Below, in pieces: positions 42,859-51,706 of a stretch of 64,000 nt of DNA. How positions within the stretch are numbered: the stretch's first letter is position 1; each line of letters starts with the position of its first letter. A program made the position numbers and the translations under genes. The notes below the pieces were generated by a model. The model searched no databases, had not been told where the DNA came from, and was given only the letters and a program-made list of their open reading frames with translations. This stretch comes from Cupriavidus taiwanensis. GTDB lineage: Bacteria; Pseudomonadota; Gammaproteobacteria; Burkholderiales; Burkholderiaceae. Where the stretch lies: the NCBI RefSeq assembly GCF_900249755.1, contig NZ_LT976854.1, forward strand, positions 2,022,927-2,086,926, read 5' to 3'.

Positions 42859-44208
42859 ATGGCCGCAAGCATCCAGCAAAGCCCGATCGAGGCCGTGTTG
42901 CCCGATCTCGAGAAGACCGCGTACGACAAGGTGTTCTGGCGCACCGTGCCGCTGTTCTTCGTCTGCTACGTGGTGTCCTACCTCGACCGCGTCAACATCG
43001 GCTTCGCCAAGCTGCAGATGCTCGGCGACCTGGACCTGACCGACAACGTCTACGCGCTGGCGGCCAGCATGCTGTTCTGGGGCTATGTGCTGTTCGAAAT
43101 GCCGAGCAACCTGGTGCTGCACCGCGTCGGCGCGCGCCGCTGGATCTCGCGCATCATGATCAGCTGGGGCATCGTCTCGATCTCGATGATGTATATCGGC
43201 CCGCTGGCGACGCTGTTCCACACCACGCCGGCGAACGTGTTCTACGTGCTGCGTTTCCTGCTGGGCGTCTGCGAGGCGGGCTTCTTTCCGGGCGTGGTGC
43301 TGTACCTGAACCAGTGGTTCCCCTCGCACAAGCAGAACCGCGTGCTGGCCGGCTTTATGTTCGCGCTGCCGCTGAGCCTGTGCATCGGCGGCCCGGTATC
43401 GGGCTGGATCCTGCAGAACATGCAGGACACGCTGGGGCATCGCGGCTGGCAGTGGATGCTGCTGATCGAAGGCTTGCCCGCGGTGATCCTGGGCCTGGTG
43501 GTGCTGGCCCGGCTGACCGACTCGGTCGACCACGCGCACTGGCTGACCGCCGAAGAGAAGGCGCTGGTCAAGCGCAACCTTGCCACCGACAACGCGCACA
43601 AGGCGCACAACTTCGGCGCGGCGCTGAAAAGCCCGGTGATCTGGCTGCTGTGCGCGATCCTGCTGGCGATGAACACCGGCTTCTACGGCCTCTCGTTCTG
43701 GCTGCCGTCGATCATCCAGGCCAGCGGCATCCACAACGCCTACCACATCGGCCTGCTGTCCGCGCTGCCCTACGTGGTGGCGGGCGCGTTCATCGTCGCC
43801 AATGCCATGCATGCCAACCGCACCGGCGAACGGCGGCTGCACGCGGCGATTCCGGCAGGCTGCGCCGGCATCGCACTGATCCTGAGCGCCGCGCTGGCGA
43901 GCCACCTGCCCCTGTCGCTGCTGCTGATCTGCGTGGCCGCGGCCGGCATCCTGGGGGTGGCGCCGCTGTTCTGGATCTTCTCGGGCCGCGCCCTCACCGG
44001 CGCCGCGGCGGCGGCGGGGCTGGCCATGATCAATTCGGTCGGCAGCCTGGCCGGCATCACCGGCGCCATGGTCTCGAATGTCGCCAAGAACATCACCGGC
44101 AACGTCCACAGCGGCACCTACGTGCTCGGCGCCTGCCTGCTGCTGTGCTGCGCGCTGATCCTGCTGCTGCCGCGCGCGATCGTGTCGGCGCAGGCGCCGC
44201 AGCGCTGA
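42859..44208 (+). CDS. MFS transporter, anion:cation symporter (ACS) family
   Basis: An inner-membrane transporter of 449 residues with about twelve membrane segments. The first segment region VPLFFVCYVVSYLDRVNIGFAKL carries the ACS-family signature DRVNIGFA, and LMFWGYVLFEMPSNLVLHRVGARRWISRIM-like sequence follows. ACS members move organic anions such as tartrate, phthalate or hexuronates. I use the ATG at 42859 with AACGGAGA upstream; a TTG codon lies just before it. It heads the operon of lyase and CoA-transferase genes and sits under the FCD operators. Confidence 0.92.
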   Translation: MAASIQQSPIEAVLPDLEKTAYDKVFWRTVPLFFVCYVVSYLDRVNIGFAKLQMLGDLDLTDNVYALAASMLFWGYVLFEMPSNLVLHRVGARRWISRIMISWGIVSISMMYIGPLATLFHTTPANVFYVLRFLLGVCEAGFFPGVVLYLNQWFPSHKQNRVLAGFMFALPLSLCIGGPVSGWILQNMQDTLGHRGWQWMLLIEGLPAVILGLVVLARLTDSVDHAHWLTAEEKALVKRNLATDNAHKAHNFGAALKSPVIWLLCAILLAMNTGFYGLSFWLPSIIQASGIHNAYHIGLLSALPYVVAGAFIVANAMHANRTGERRLHAAIPAGCAGIALILSAALASHLPLSLLLICVAAAGILGVAPLFWIFSGRALTGAAAAAGLAMINSVGSLAGITGAMVSNVAKNITGNVHSGTYVLGACLLLCCALILLLPRAIVSAQAPQR

Positions 44209-44244
44209 GCACCGGTGCGCCAACCAATTCCAACAGGAGACACC

Positions 44245-45039
44245 ATGGAACAACCCCCACTGCGATCGGAGATGGGCTGGAGCACGGCCGATCGCATCAC
44301 GGTGCGCGGACTGGACCTGTGCCAGGACGTGCTGGGCAAGCTTGCGCTGGGCGACTTTGCCTTCCTCGAGATCACCGGCAGGAAGCCGGGCGCGGCCGAG
44401 TCGACCGTCTTCAACGCCCTGCTGGCGGTGCTGGTGGAACACGGCATGACGCCTTCGGCGATGGTGGCGCGGCTGACCTACCTGGGCGCGCCGGAATCGA
44501 TGCAGGCCGCGATTGCGGCGGGCCTGTGCGGCATGGGCACCACCTTTGCCGGCACCGCCGAAGGCGCGGCGCGCCTGCTGCAGGGCGTGCAGCCGCTTGG
44601 CACGGCCGCGCAGTATGACGCGGCGCAGATGGCTGCGCGCATCGTGCAGGAACACCGGGAGCAGCGCCTGCCGATCCCGGGCATCGGCCACCCCGTGCAC
44701 AAGCCGGTCGATCCGCGTGCCGTCAGGCTGTTCGCGATCGCGCAGGAACAGGGCCTGGCCGGGCCCTACGTCACGCTGATGCAGGCGATCTCGCAAGAGG
44801 CCGAGCGCGCCTTCGGCAAGCCCGGCCGGCTGCCCGTCAACGCCACCGGCGCCATCGGCGCGCTGGCCTCCGAACTGGGCCTGTCGTGGAAGCTGTGCCG
44901 CGGACTGGCGGTGGCCAGCCGCGCGATCGGCCTGCTCGGCCACCTGGCCGAAGAGATCGAGAACCCCATCGCCAACACGCTGTGGGTGCGCACCGAGGAA
45001 GAAGCGTCGGCGCACCTGGTACCGAAGGAGCCGCAATGA
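44245..45039 (+). CDS. Citryl-CoA lyase-like protein (citrate synthase superfamily)
   Basis: The 264-residue protein has the citrate-synthase C-terminal fold used by citryl-CoA lyases, which split a 3-hydroxy-3-carboxyacyl-CoA into acetyl-CoA and a 2-oxo acid. The motif IPGIGHPVHKPVDPRA (144-159) contains the catalytic-type His149. The position of the usual catalytic Asp (NVDG in many relatives) reads NATG (N199-G202), so Thr201 replaces Asp. I believe this change is common in this subgroup, but the chemistry may differ. Ribosome site AGGAG; the stop overlaps the next start (ATGA). Confidence 0.8.
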   Translation: MEQPPLRSEMGWSTADRITVRGLDLCQDVLGKLALGDFAFLEITGRKPGAAESTVFNALLAVLVEHGMTPSAMVARLTYLGAPESMQAAIAAGLCGMGTTFAGTAEGAARLLQGVQPLGTAAQYDAAQMAARIVQEHREQRLPIPGIGHPVHKPVDPRAVRLFAIAQEQGLAGPYVTLMQAISQEAERAFGKPGRLPVNATGAIGALASELGLSWKLCRGLAVASRAIGLLGHLAEEIENPIANTLWVRTEEEASAHLVPKEPQ

Positions 45040-46241
45040 AGATCCTGCAGAACATCCGCGTCATCGAGATCGGCCGCTTTATCACCGCGCCGCTGGCCGC
45101 GCAGTTGCTGGGCGAACTTGGCGCGGAGGTGATCAAGATCGAGTCGCCCAGGGTGGTGGACCCGTTCCGCACCTTCGACGGCGGCATGTACGCCGGGCAT
45201 TTCCAATCCCATAACCGCAACAAGCGTTCGCTCGCGCTGGACTTCGCCACGCCCGAGGGCCGCGAGGTGCTGCAGGAACTGCTGCGCGACGCCGATGTGC
45301 TGCTGCTGAACATGCGCCCCGGCAGCGAGGGCAAGCTGGGGCTGGACGCCGCCCACCTGCACCGGGTCAATCCGCGGCTGGTGCATTGCTCGATCACCGG
45401 CTTCGGCGCCGACGGCCCCTATGCGCACCGCCCCGCCTTCGACAATGTCGGCCAGGCCCTGTCCGGCTGGATGTCGATGTTCCATCGCGGCAGCGATGCG
45501 CGCGTGCCGGGGCCGCCGGTGTCCGACACCATCTCGGGCCTCTACGCCTGCATCGGCATCCTCGGCGCGCTGGTGGAGCGCGCCAGCACCGGCCGCGGCC
45601 GGAAGGTGGAGGTGTCGATGCTGGAAGCGATGATCGCGCTGGCGACCGAGCCGCTCGGGCAATTGTCGGCGTATGGCAGCGCGCCGGAATTCTTCAGCCG
45701 CGCGTCGAAGTCGCAGTCCTACCTGGTCACGTGCCGGTGCGGGCGCCGCATCGGCATCCACCTGTCGTCGCCGGAGAAGTTCTGGCAAAGCCTGCTCGAC
45801 GCGATCGAGCGCCCCGACCTGGCGCAGGCGTATCCGGACCGCATGAGCCGGGTGCAGGGCTATGACGCCATTGCCGCCGAACTCGCCGCGGTCTTCGCCG
45901 GCGCCGACCGCGATACCTGGATGGCACGGCTGCAGCAGCACGACGTGCCGGCGGCGCCGGAACTGCGCCTGGACGAGCTGGACCACGACGCGCAGGTGCG
46001 GCATCTGGGCGTCTTCTACAAAATGGAGCATCCGGACTACGGCACCGTGCGTGCGGCCAACCGCGCCATCCGCTACGATGGCGACAACGCCAGCGGCTTC
46101 CGCGTGCCGCCCGCATTCGGCGAGCATTCGGTCGAACTGCTGCGCGAGGCCGGCCTCGACGAGGCGCGCATCGAGCAGCTGCTCGCTTCGCGCACCGTCG
46201 TCGACCACCACCGGCAGCCCGCCCCCGCAACGCCAGGCTGA
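45036..46241 (+). CDS. CaiB/BaiF-family CoA transferase
   Basis: A 401-residue class III CoA transferase. N-terminal signature ILQNIRVIEIGRFITAPLAAQLLGELGAEVIKIESP, and the likely catalytic Asp is D136 in RPAFDNVGQALSGWMS. Its ATG overlaps the lyase stop by 4 bp (ATGA), so translation is coupled. With the transporter and lyase it forms a plausible short pathway: import of a hydroxy-carboxylic acid, CoA transfer, then cleavage. Citrate, citramalate or a related acid are candidates; the sequence does not decide. Confidence 0.9.
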   Translation: MKILQNIRVIEIGRFITAPLAAQLLGELGAEVIKIESPRVVDPFRTFDGGMYAGHFQSHNRNKRSLALDFATPEGREVLQELLRDADVLLLNMRPGSEGKLGLDAAHLHRVNPRLVHCSITGFGADGPYAHRPAFDNVGQALSGWMSMFHRGSDARVPGPPVSDTISGLYACIGILGALVERASTGRGRKVEVSMLEAMIALATEPLGQLSAYGSAPEFFSRASKSQSYLVTCRCGRRIGIHLSSPEKFWQSLLDAIERPDLAQAYPDRMSRVQGYDAIAAELAAVFAGADRDTWMARLQQHDVPAAPELRLDELDHDAQVRHLGVFYKMEHPDYGTVRAANRAIRYDGDNASGFRVPPAFGEHSVELLREAGLDEARIEQLLASRTVVDHHRQPAPATPG

Positions 46242-46268
46242 GGCCATTGCCGTCAACCACGATTTGCC

Positions 46269-46760
46269 ATGATCGAACTCGACAAGACCGACCTCAGGAT
46301 ACTGGCCGAGCTCCAGCGCGATGCCAGCCTCACCAACGTGGAGCTGGCCGCGCGCGTCAACCTGTCGCCCTCGCCGTGCCTGGCGCGGGTGCGCGTGATG
46401 AAGCAGTCCGGGCTGATCAGCAAGCACGTGACGCTGCTCGATCCGCGCAAGCTTGGCCTCAACGTCAATGTCTTTATCCAGGTAAGCCTGGAAAAGCAGA
46501 CGCGCGCCGGGCTGGAATCGTTCGAGCGCGCCGTGCTGGCGCTGCCGCAGGTGATGGAGTGCTACCTGATGAGCGGCGATTCCGATTACCTGATCCGGGT
46601 GCTGGTGCCTGAAGTGCAGGCGCTCGAGCACTTCATCGTCGACAAGCTGACGCGGCTGGCCGGCGTCGCCAGCATCCGCTCCAGCTTCGCGCTCAAGCAG
46701 GTGAAGTACCAGACCGCGCTGCCGCTGCCCGAACCGGTGCAGAAGAAGCAGGGGCGATAG
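46269..46760 (+). CDS. Lrp/AsnC-family transcriptional regulator
   Basis: A 163-residue Lrp-type regulator. The helix-turn-helix (about 5-50) reads [47 protein letters not shown]. The RAM effector domain follows ([43 protein letters not shown]). It lies 27 bp after the CoA-transferase gene on the same strand and may be cotranscribed. A hairpin follows it. Confidence 0.92.
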   Translation: MIELDKTDLRILAELQRDASLTNVELAARVNLSPSPCLARVRVMKQSGLISKHVTLLDPRKLGLNVNVFIQVSLEKQTRAGLESFERAVLALPQVMECYLMSGDSDYLIRVLVPEVQALEHFIVDKLTRLAGVASIRSSFALKQVKYQTALPLPEPVQKKQGR

Positions 46761-46781
46761 CGGCGCGCGGCGCACCCACCG

Positions 46782-46800
46782 TGCTGCGGTCTCCGCAGCA
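46782..46800 (+). terminator. Hairpin after the Lrp-type gene, possible terminator
   Basis: A perfect 8-bp stem TGCTGCGG/CCGCAGCA with a 3-nt loop lies 22 bp after the stop. No T-run follows, so it may need Rho or only protect the 3' end. Confidence 0.45.
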
Positions 46801-46924
46801 ACCCCAATTGTTGCCCGCCACACTCCCCCGGTACATTCACGTCGGCCATGCCGGCCGCAGCAGCATCGCGGGGCCGGTTGCCCTTCGCAGGCGGGCCGAT
46901 CGACTGAACCAACAGGAGTAGCAG

Positions 46925-47779
46925 ATGGCAGAGCGGTACATGGCGCAGATCCTGCAGGGCGAGTTCGGGCGTGCCACGATCAACACGACCGGGCAGCCCA
47001 TCGTCGAGCACGCCCATCGCGAGTTCAACGTCATCATCAAGCTCAGTGGCGCGGATACGTGCCTGCAGTCAGGCGAGGTGTCGCTGTCGGTCGATGATGA
47101 CTCGGTGGTGCTGCTCAATCCATGGGTGGTGCATGCCAAGCATCCCAGCGACAGCGGCCCCGCGACGATCCTGTCGCTGTTCCTGAATCCGTCCTGGCTG
47201 GCGAGCGAATTCCCGCATACCGCGCTGCACCTGGATCACCTGTTTCCCGCACCGCGGGTCGCGCTGGTCGACGAGCTGCGCGACAACGTGCAGCTGCTTG
47301 TTGCCGCGATCTCGATGCACTCGCTAGCGTCGCCCGGGCTGTGCGAGGAACGCCTGAAGGCAGTGGTGGACACGGTGGTGCGGCACTATGCGAATCTCGA
47401 TGCCGCGGGCGCGGCGCTGCGCCATACGCGACCGAGCGACCGCCGCATCCGCAAGGCGATCGCCTATATCCACGAGCACGCTGCCGAGAATCCGAAGGTC
47501 GGCGACATTACGCGCTCGGCCGGCATCTCGCGTTCGCATTTCTTTTCGCAGTTCAGCCGCTGCGTCGGGGTCTCGCCGCGGCACTACATCGACAGCCTGC
47601 GCCTGGGCATCGCCACGCGCTGGCTGGCCACCACGGACAGGCCGCTGACCGACCTGGCCGATGAGCTCGGCTTCGGCACCCACAGCAACTTCACGCGCTT
47701 CTTCACCCGGCACATGGCGCTGTCGCCGAGCGAATTCCGCCGGCGCGCGACCGATCTCGCGCTGCTGGAACGGCAGTGA
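46925..47779 (+). CDS. AraC-family transcriptional regulator with cupin-type sensor domain
   Basis: A 284-residue regulator. The N-terminal part has a cupin-like sensor pattern (VEHAHREFNVIIKLSGADTCLQSG, then SVVLLNPWVVHAKHP). The C-terminal AraC double helix-turn-helix (about 178-275) has KAIAYIHEHAAENPKVGDITRSAGISRSHFFSQFSRCVGVSPRHYI and the second helix block LTDLADELGFGTHSNFTRFFTRHMALSPSEFRR. It converges on the GST gene (3 bp between stops). It is the natural candidate regulator for the minus-strand genes that follow. Confidence 0.92.
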   Translation: MAERYMAQILQGEFGRATINTTGQPIVEHAHREFNVIIKLSGADTCLQSGEVSLSVDDDSVVLLNPWVVHAKHPSDSGPATILSLFLNPSWLASEFPHTALHLDHLFPAPRVALVDELRDNVQLLVAAISMHSLASPGLCEERLKAVVDTVVRHYANLDAAGAALRHTRPSDRRIRKAIAYIHEHAAENPKVGDITRSAGISRSHFFSQFSRCVGVSPRHYIDSLRLGIATRWLATTDRPLTDLADELGFGTHSNFTRFFTRHMALSPSEFRRRATDLALLERQ

Positions 47780-47782
47780 ACG

Positions 47783-48403
47783 CTAGACGCGCCGCTGCCC
47801 GGTCATCGGCGTGAAGGCGGCGCGCTGGCCGATGCGGGCGTACCACGCGTCCAGCGCAGGAAACTGCGCGCACGCCGGCTCCATGATCTTCCACAGGTTG
47901 TAGCTGATCGCCAGCGGGATATCGGCAATGGTGAATTGCTGTCCCGCGAAATAATCGCAGCGGCCGAGCGCGCGGTCGGCCAGCCGCAGCAGCGGCACGA
48001 TGCCGTCGCGCGCGGCGTCGATTTCCTGCGCAGTGGGCGGCGTGCTGCGGGGCTTGACCACGAGCACCGCCAGCGCGCGCACGGCCGGCGCCAGGTGCGC
48101 GCACTGCCAGTCCATCCATTGATCGATGGTGGCGCGCACGCGCAGGTCGTCCGAGGTCAGCCGCCGCTGCGGATCCTTCGCGGCCAGATAGCGCAGGATG
48201 GCGTGGGATTCCCACACGGTGTGGCCATCGTCTTCGAGCGTCGGCACGCGGCCGTTCGGATTCCTGACCAGGTATTCGGGCGTGTCCGTGCCGCCGGCGG
48301 CACCGCCGGTCTCCTTCAGGACATAGGGCAAGCCCAGCTCCTCGCAGGCCCACAGCACCTTCTGCACGTTAGGCGAGCCACGGTGGCCCCAGACGGTCAG
48401 CAT
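47783..48403 (-). CDS. Glutathione S-transferase family protein
   Basis: A 206-residue GST-fold protein. The thioredoxin-like N-terminal domain begins MLTVWGHRGSPNVQKVLWACEELGLPYVLKE, with Ser10/Asn12 near the glutathione site, and TLEDDGHTVWESHAILRYLA contains the glutathione gamma-glutamyl-binding Glu-Ser pair. A strong ribosome site (AAAGGAGG) fixes the start at 48403. In ring-cleavage clusters such proteins can be maleylpyruvate or fumarylpyruvate-type isomerases, a tempting role here given the FAH-family hydrolase nearby, but not proven. Confidence 0.88.
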   Translation of the reverse strand: MLTVWGHRGSPNVQKVLWACEELGLPYVLKETGGAAGGTDTPEYLVRNPNGRVPTLEDDGHTVWESHAILRYLAAKDPQRRLTSDDLRVRATIDQWMDWQCAHLAPAVRALAVLVVKPRSTPPTAQEIDAARDGIVPLLRLADRALGRCDYFAGQQFTIADIPLAISYNLWKIMEPACAQFPALDAWYARIGQRAAFTPMTGQRRV

Positions 48404-48446
48404 CGATCCTCCTTTGGACGGCGATGGCAATGGCGATGACATTGCG

Positions 48447-48920
48447 CTATTGCGCGCGCACGGGCGGCGTCACCGAGCCGCCGATCGACTCGATCGCGCG
48501 GGTCAGCGTCTCTTCCTCGACCTCGGCCTGGCCGCCGCTGGCCGCCACGGCACCAATCAGCGCGCCATCGACCCAGACCGGCAGCGAGCCGATGGCGGGC
48601 AGCAGCGGCGCGCCGTATCCGAGCGACGCGATATTGCCCCACACCATCGGATGATCGACATAGCGCTGGCGCAGCGCCCGCCCCGACTGCCCGCCGGTGG
48701 CGACGCAGGCAAAGGCCTTGCCGCGCGCCACTTCCATCGTGACGAAGGGGGCGCCGTCCATGCGCGCGGCGGCGACCAGGTGGCCGGCGCTGTCGACCAC
48801 GACAAAGCTCAGTGCGCTGCCGTGGGCTTGCGCCTGCTGCATGGCGCTTTCGAGGATCTGGCTGGCCTGGCGGTAGCTGATCAGCGTGAGGCAATTGAGA
48901 TTGGATTGTTCGGTGTTCAT
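48447..48920 (-). CDS. GlcG/HbpS-family heme-degrading-domain protein
   Basis: A 157-residue protein of the GlcG/HbpS-like family. The pattern ALSFVVVDSAGHLVAAARMDGAPFVTMEVARGKAFACVATGG is typical, as is the C-terminal LPVWVDGALIGAVAASGGQAEVEEETL. Members are often found beside organic-acid oxidation genes; some bind heme, many have no known function. It lies 43 bp before the GST gene on the same strand and 54 bp after the transporter gene, probably in one operon. Confidence 0.85.
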   Translation of the reverse strand: MNTEQSNLNCLTLISYRQASQILESAMQQAQAHGSALSFVVVDSAGHLVAAARMDGAPFVTMEVARGKAFACVATGGQSGRALRQRYVDHPMVWGNIASLGYGAPLLPAIGSLPVWVDGALIGAVAASGGQAEVEEETLTRAIESIGGSVTPPVRAQ

Positions 48921-48974
48921 GGGTCTCTCGTATTTCAACGTCTTGAAGTCTTCCCCGCTATCGCGGCATGGTGG

Positions 48975-50249
48975 CTAGCGGATCGCCGCGCGGAAGGTGG
49001 GGGTGCGGCTCAGCAGCAATACCGATACCGCAGCGATGACGCCGGGCACCGCGATCGCGCCATAGATACTGGCCGGCGGCCACTGCCAGCCGACCAGCAC
49101 TCCGACGCCCAGCGGGCCCAGCACCGCGCCGATGCGCGCGACCCCCATCGACCAGCCGACACCGGTGGCGCGCACGCGTTCCGGATAGAGGCTGGCCGAC
49201 AGCGCCAGCAGCGACCCGCCCGCGGCGGAAGAGAAGAAGCCGGCCAGCGTTGCGGCGATGGCGACGGCCGCAACGCTCTGCGCCAGCGCCCCCAGGCACG
49301 CGATCGACGCGGCCGCCGCGGTCAGCGCGACCACCAGCGCCCGTTGCGGCGACACGTAGCGCAGCGCGGCGCTGATCAGCACCGTGCCGGCGACGCCGCC
49401 GGCGTTGAGCAGGCCCAGCATCGATGCGGCAACGGGCACGCTCCAGCCGGCCCGCTGCAGCAATGCCGGGGTCCACACGCCCACCACCACCAGCACGGTC
49501 CAGGTCATCCAGCACGCCAGCCACAGCCACGCCGTGGCGGTGCCGCGGCCCTCGCCGAACAGCGTGCGCAGCGGCGCCACGCGCGGCGCGGGGCCGGCAT
49601 CGTGCTGCCCGCCGCGCTGCACTTCGCGTGATTCCGGCAGCAGCCACGCCAGCACCGGCACCAGCAGCAGCGGCGCCGCCCCGCCCAGCAGGAAGATCGC
49701 CTGCCAGCCGAAGCGCGGCAGCGTGAAGGCGCTCAGGAACGAGCCCGCCATGCCGCCGATCGGCACCGCCGCCCACAGCAGCGTGACCACCCGCGCGCGC
49801 AGCGCGGGCGGCGTGAACTCCGACGCCAGGCTGATAAAGTTGGGGGCCACCCCGCCCAGGCCGATGCCCGCCAGGATGCGGATCAGCAGCAGCTGGCTGT
49901 ACGAGCCCGCCAGCGCGGTGCCCAGCGAACTGAGCGCGATCAGCATCGTTCCCGCCACCAGCAGCCGCTTGCGGCCAAAGCGGTCGCCCAGCGCGCTGAA
50001 CGTCACCGCGCCGATCAGGAAGCCGATCTGCGAGGCACTGAAGAGCGGGCCGAAGGCCTGGATGTCGATGCCGATCGACGCCGCCATGGCATCGGCCGCG
50101 GGGCCGACGGACTGAGTATCGAAGCCGTCCAGGAACGCCACCAGCCCGCACAGCAGGTAGACGCGCCAGGGCAGGCGCTGCGCGCCGTCGGGCGCCGACG
50201 GCGCAGCGTCCGCTTGCGCAGCGCGGATTTCCGGTTGAAGAGAGACCAT
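48975..50249 (-). CDS. MFS transporter, aromatic acid:H+ symporter (AAHS) family
   Basis: An inner-membrane transporter of 424 residues with about twelve membrane segments. The first segment has LCGLVAFLDGFDTQSVGPAADAM, the AAHS signature with two conserved Asp residues. The loop GDRFGRKRLLVAG is the MFS signature between segments 2 and 3, and LASEFTPPALRARVV follows. AAHS members (PcaK, BenK, MhpT) import aromatic acids. I start at the ATG at 50249; the open frame upstream is antisense or unrelated. It suggests that the surrounding cluster handles an aromatic or heteroaromatic acid. Confidence 0.92.
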   Translation of the reverse strand: MVSLQPEIRAAQADAAPSAPDGAQRLPWRVYLLCGLVAFLDGFDTQSVGPAADAMAASIGIDIQAFGPLFSASQIGFLIGAVTFSALGDRFGRKRLLVAGTMLIALSSLGTALAGSYSQLLLIRILAGIGLGGVAPNFISLASEFTPPALRARVVTLLWAAVPIGGMAGSFLSAFTLPRFGWQAIFLLGGAAPLLLVPVLAWLLPESREVQRGGQHDAGPAPRVAPLRTLFGEGRGTATAWLWLACWMTWTVLVVVGVWTPALLQRAGWSVPVAASMLGLLNAGGVAGTVLISAALRYVSPQRALVVALTAAAASIACLGALAQSVAAVAIAATLAGFFSSAAGGSLLALSASLYPERVRATGVGWSMGVARIGAVLGPLGVGVLVGWQWPPASIYGAIAVPGVIAAVSVLLLSRTPTFRAAIR

Positions 50250-50326
50250 GGTCACGGCCCGGGCATGCCGGGCATTGAAGGAAGCAAGGAACGCCTGCGG
50301 TGCGCTGCAGGCCCCGTCAGCATGCG

Positions 50327-51565
50327 CTAGGCCCCGGCGCGCAGCGATTGCGATATCTGCGCCTGCCGCGCCGCGCTGAAGATGCGCTTGGGCAGCATGG
50401 CCTGGACCACCTTGGGCGACTGGAAGCGGTAGTTGCTCTGCGTCTGGTTGGCGTACTGCGTCACGCGGAAGCTGCCCTCGATGCTGCAGAGCGCATACAC
50501 GTCGTGCCAGGACAGCGCGGTGGCCGCGCTGACCCAGCCGATCATCTGCCGCAGCCCGGCGGTGAGCGCATCTTCCAGGCTTGGCCCCGAGCCGAGCACG
50601 ATCCAGTGCGTCGGCGTTTCGGCCACCGGCGCGCTCAGCGCGATGCGCTTGTGCAGCACGTACTGGATGCGCAGGTCTTCCATCGCGGTTTCGATGCCGG
50701 TCTGGTTGACCGCGCCGTCTCCCTGCGCGGCGTTCGAGTCGCCGGTCCACATGCGCGCGCCGGGCACCTGCACCGCTACGAACAGCGCGGTGCCTTCGAC
50801 CAGCGCCGGCAGCGACAGGTTGCCGCCGTTGGCACCCAGCAGCAACGCACTGGTCGGCTTGTCGCCGGCGGGCTGCGCGGCGATCGCGCCTTGCACCGGC
50901 GCCAGCGGAATGCGCACGCCGGCGGCGAATTCGGCATGGCGCCGCTCGGCGTCGAAGCGGAAATAGTGCAGGTACGGTTCCTGGAAATCCCCCGGCAACG
51001 CGCCCATGCCCTTCACCGTCGAATTCCAGCCCCAGTCGATCGGGCGCAGACGCAGCATCCTGCACTCGATCACGTCGCCCGGCATCGCGCCCTTGATGCT
51101 GACCGGCCCGACCAGCGATTGCGGCCCCTGCGGATAGCGCTTGCGCACCACGTTGCGCTCGGCAAACGACATGCCGTACTTCGCTTCGTTGCCCCAGTGC
51201 ACCCACGTGTCGGGGTAGTGCACGACATCGCCCGATTCGATCTCCAGCACCGGCGGCGCGGCCGGGTCCAGCTCGCCGACGCGCACCGTCTGCGGCGTCG
51301 AGCGCAGCGTGTGCACCTTGCCATGCTGGTTCGGGTCGAACACGCGCAGCTGGCTGCCCTCGCCCTCGGCGGCACTGCCCGATGCGGCGTGCGCGGTCGC
51401 GCCCACCAGCATCGACGCCCCGCCGATGCCGGCCAGCTTCAGCATGCCGCGCCGGCTGAGCCCGGTGCCGACCCCGGCTGCAAGCCGGCGGATGGCGTCG
51501 AGGTTCGATGCGTCGGCGTCATCGCAGGCATTGGCCTGGCCGATGTTGGTTGTCTCTGTGGTCAC
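50327..51565 (-). CDS. Tat-exported acetamidase/formamidase family protein
   Basis: Members hydrolyse short amides to the acid and ammonia. The protein has a twin-arginine signal (GLSRRGMLKLAGIGGASMLVGATAHAA), so it is likely periplasmic, unusual for this family. Family blocks: VVHYPDTWVHWGNE, VGPVSIKGAMPGDVIECRML, and VQVPGARMWTGDSNAAQGDGAVNQTGIETAME, containing Asp/His likely metal ligands. The start is uncertain: GTG at 51565 has a G-rich ribosome site (GGGGGAAA); GTG at 51598 would add 11 residues. It lies between the AAHS transporter and a cupin gene. Confidence 0.85.
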   Translation of the reverse strand: MTTETTNIGQANACDDADASNLDAIRRLAAGVGTGLSRRGMLKLAGIGGASMLVGATAHAASGSAAEGEGSQLRVFDPNQHGKVHTLRSTPQTVRVGELDPAAPPVLEIESGDVVHYPDTWVHWGNEAKYGMSFAERNVVRKRYPQGPQSLVGPVSIKGAMPGDVIECRMLRLRPIDWGWNSTVKGMGALPGDFQEPYLHYFRFDAERRHAEFAAGVRIPLAPVQGAIAAQPAGDKPTSALLLGANGGNLSLPALVEGTALFVAVQVPGARMWTGDSNAAQGDGAVNQTGIETAMEDLRIQYVLHKRIALSAPVAETPTHWIVLGSGPSLEDALTAGLRQMIGWVSAATALSWHDVYALCSIEGSFRVTQYANQTQSNYRFQSPKVVQAMLPKRIFSAARQAQISQSLRAGA

Positions 51566-51706
51566 TTGCTTTCCCCCAAGTTTTGTCCGGTCGGTCACTG
51601 CCGGTCCCGGCGCTGCGCTCGCACGTGGCGATCGGTCCGACGATACCCGCGGTGGTGCGGCAGCCCTTGCTCGGCGCGTCGGCTCGCTTATCAGATCGTC
51701 CGATTT

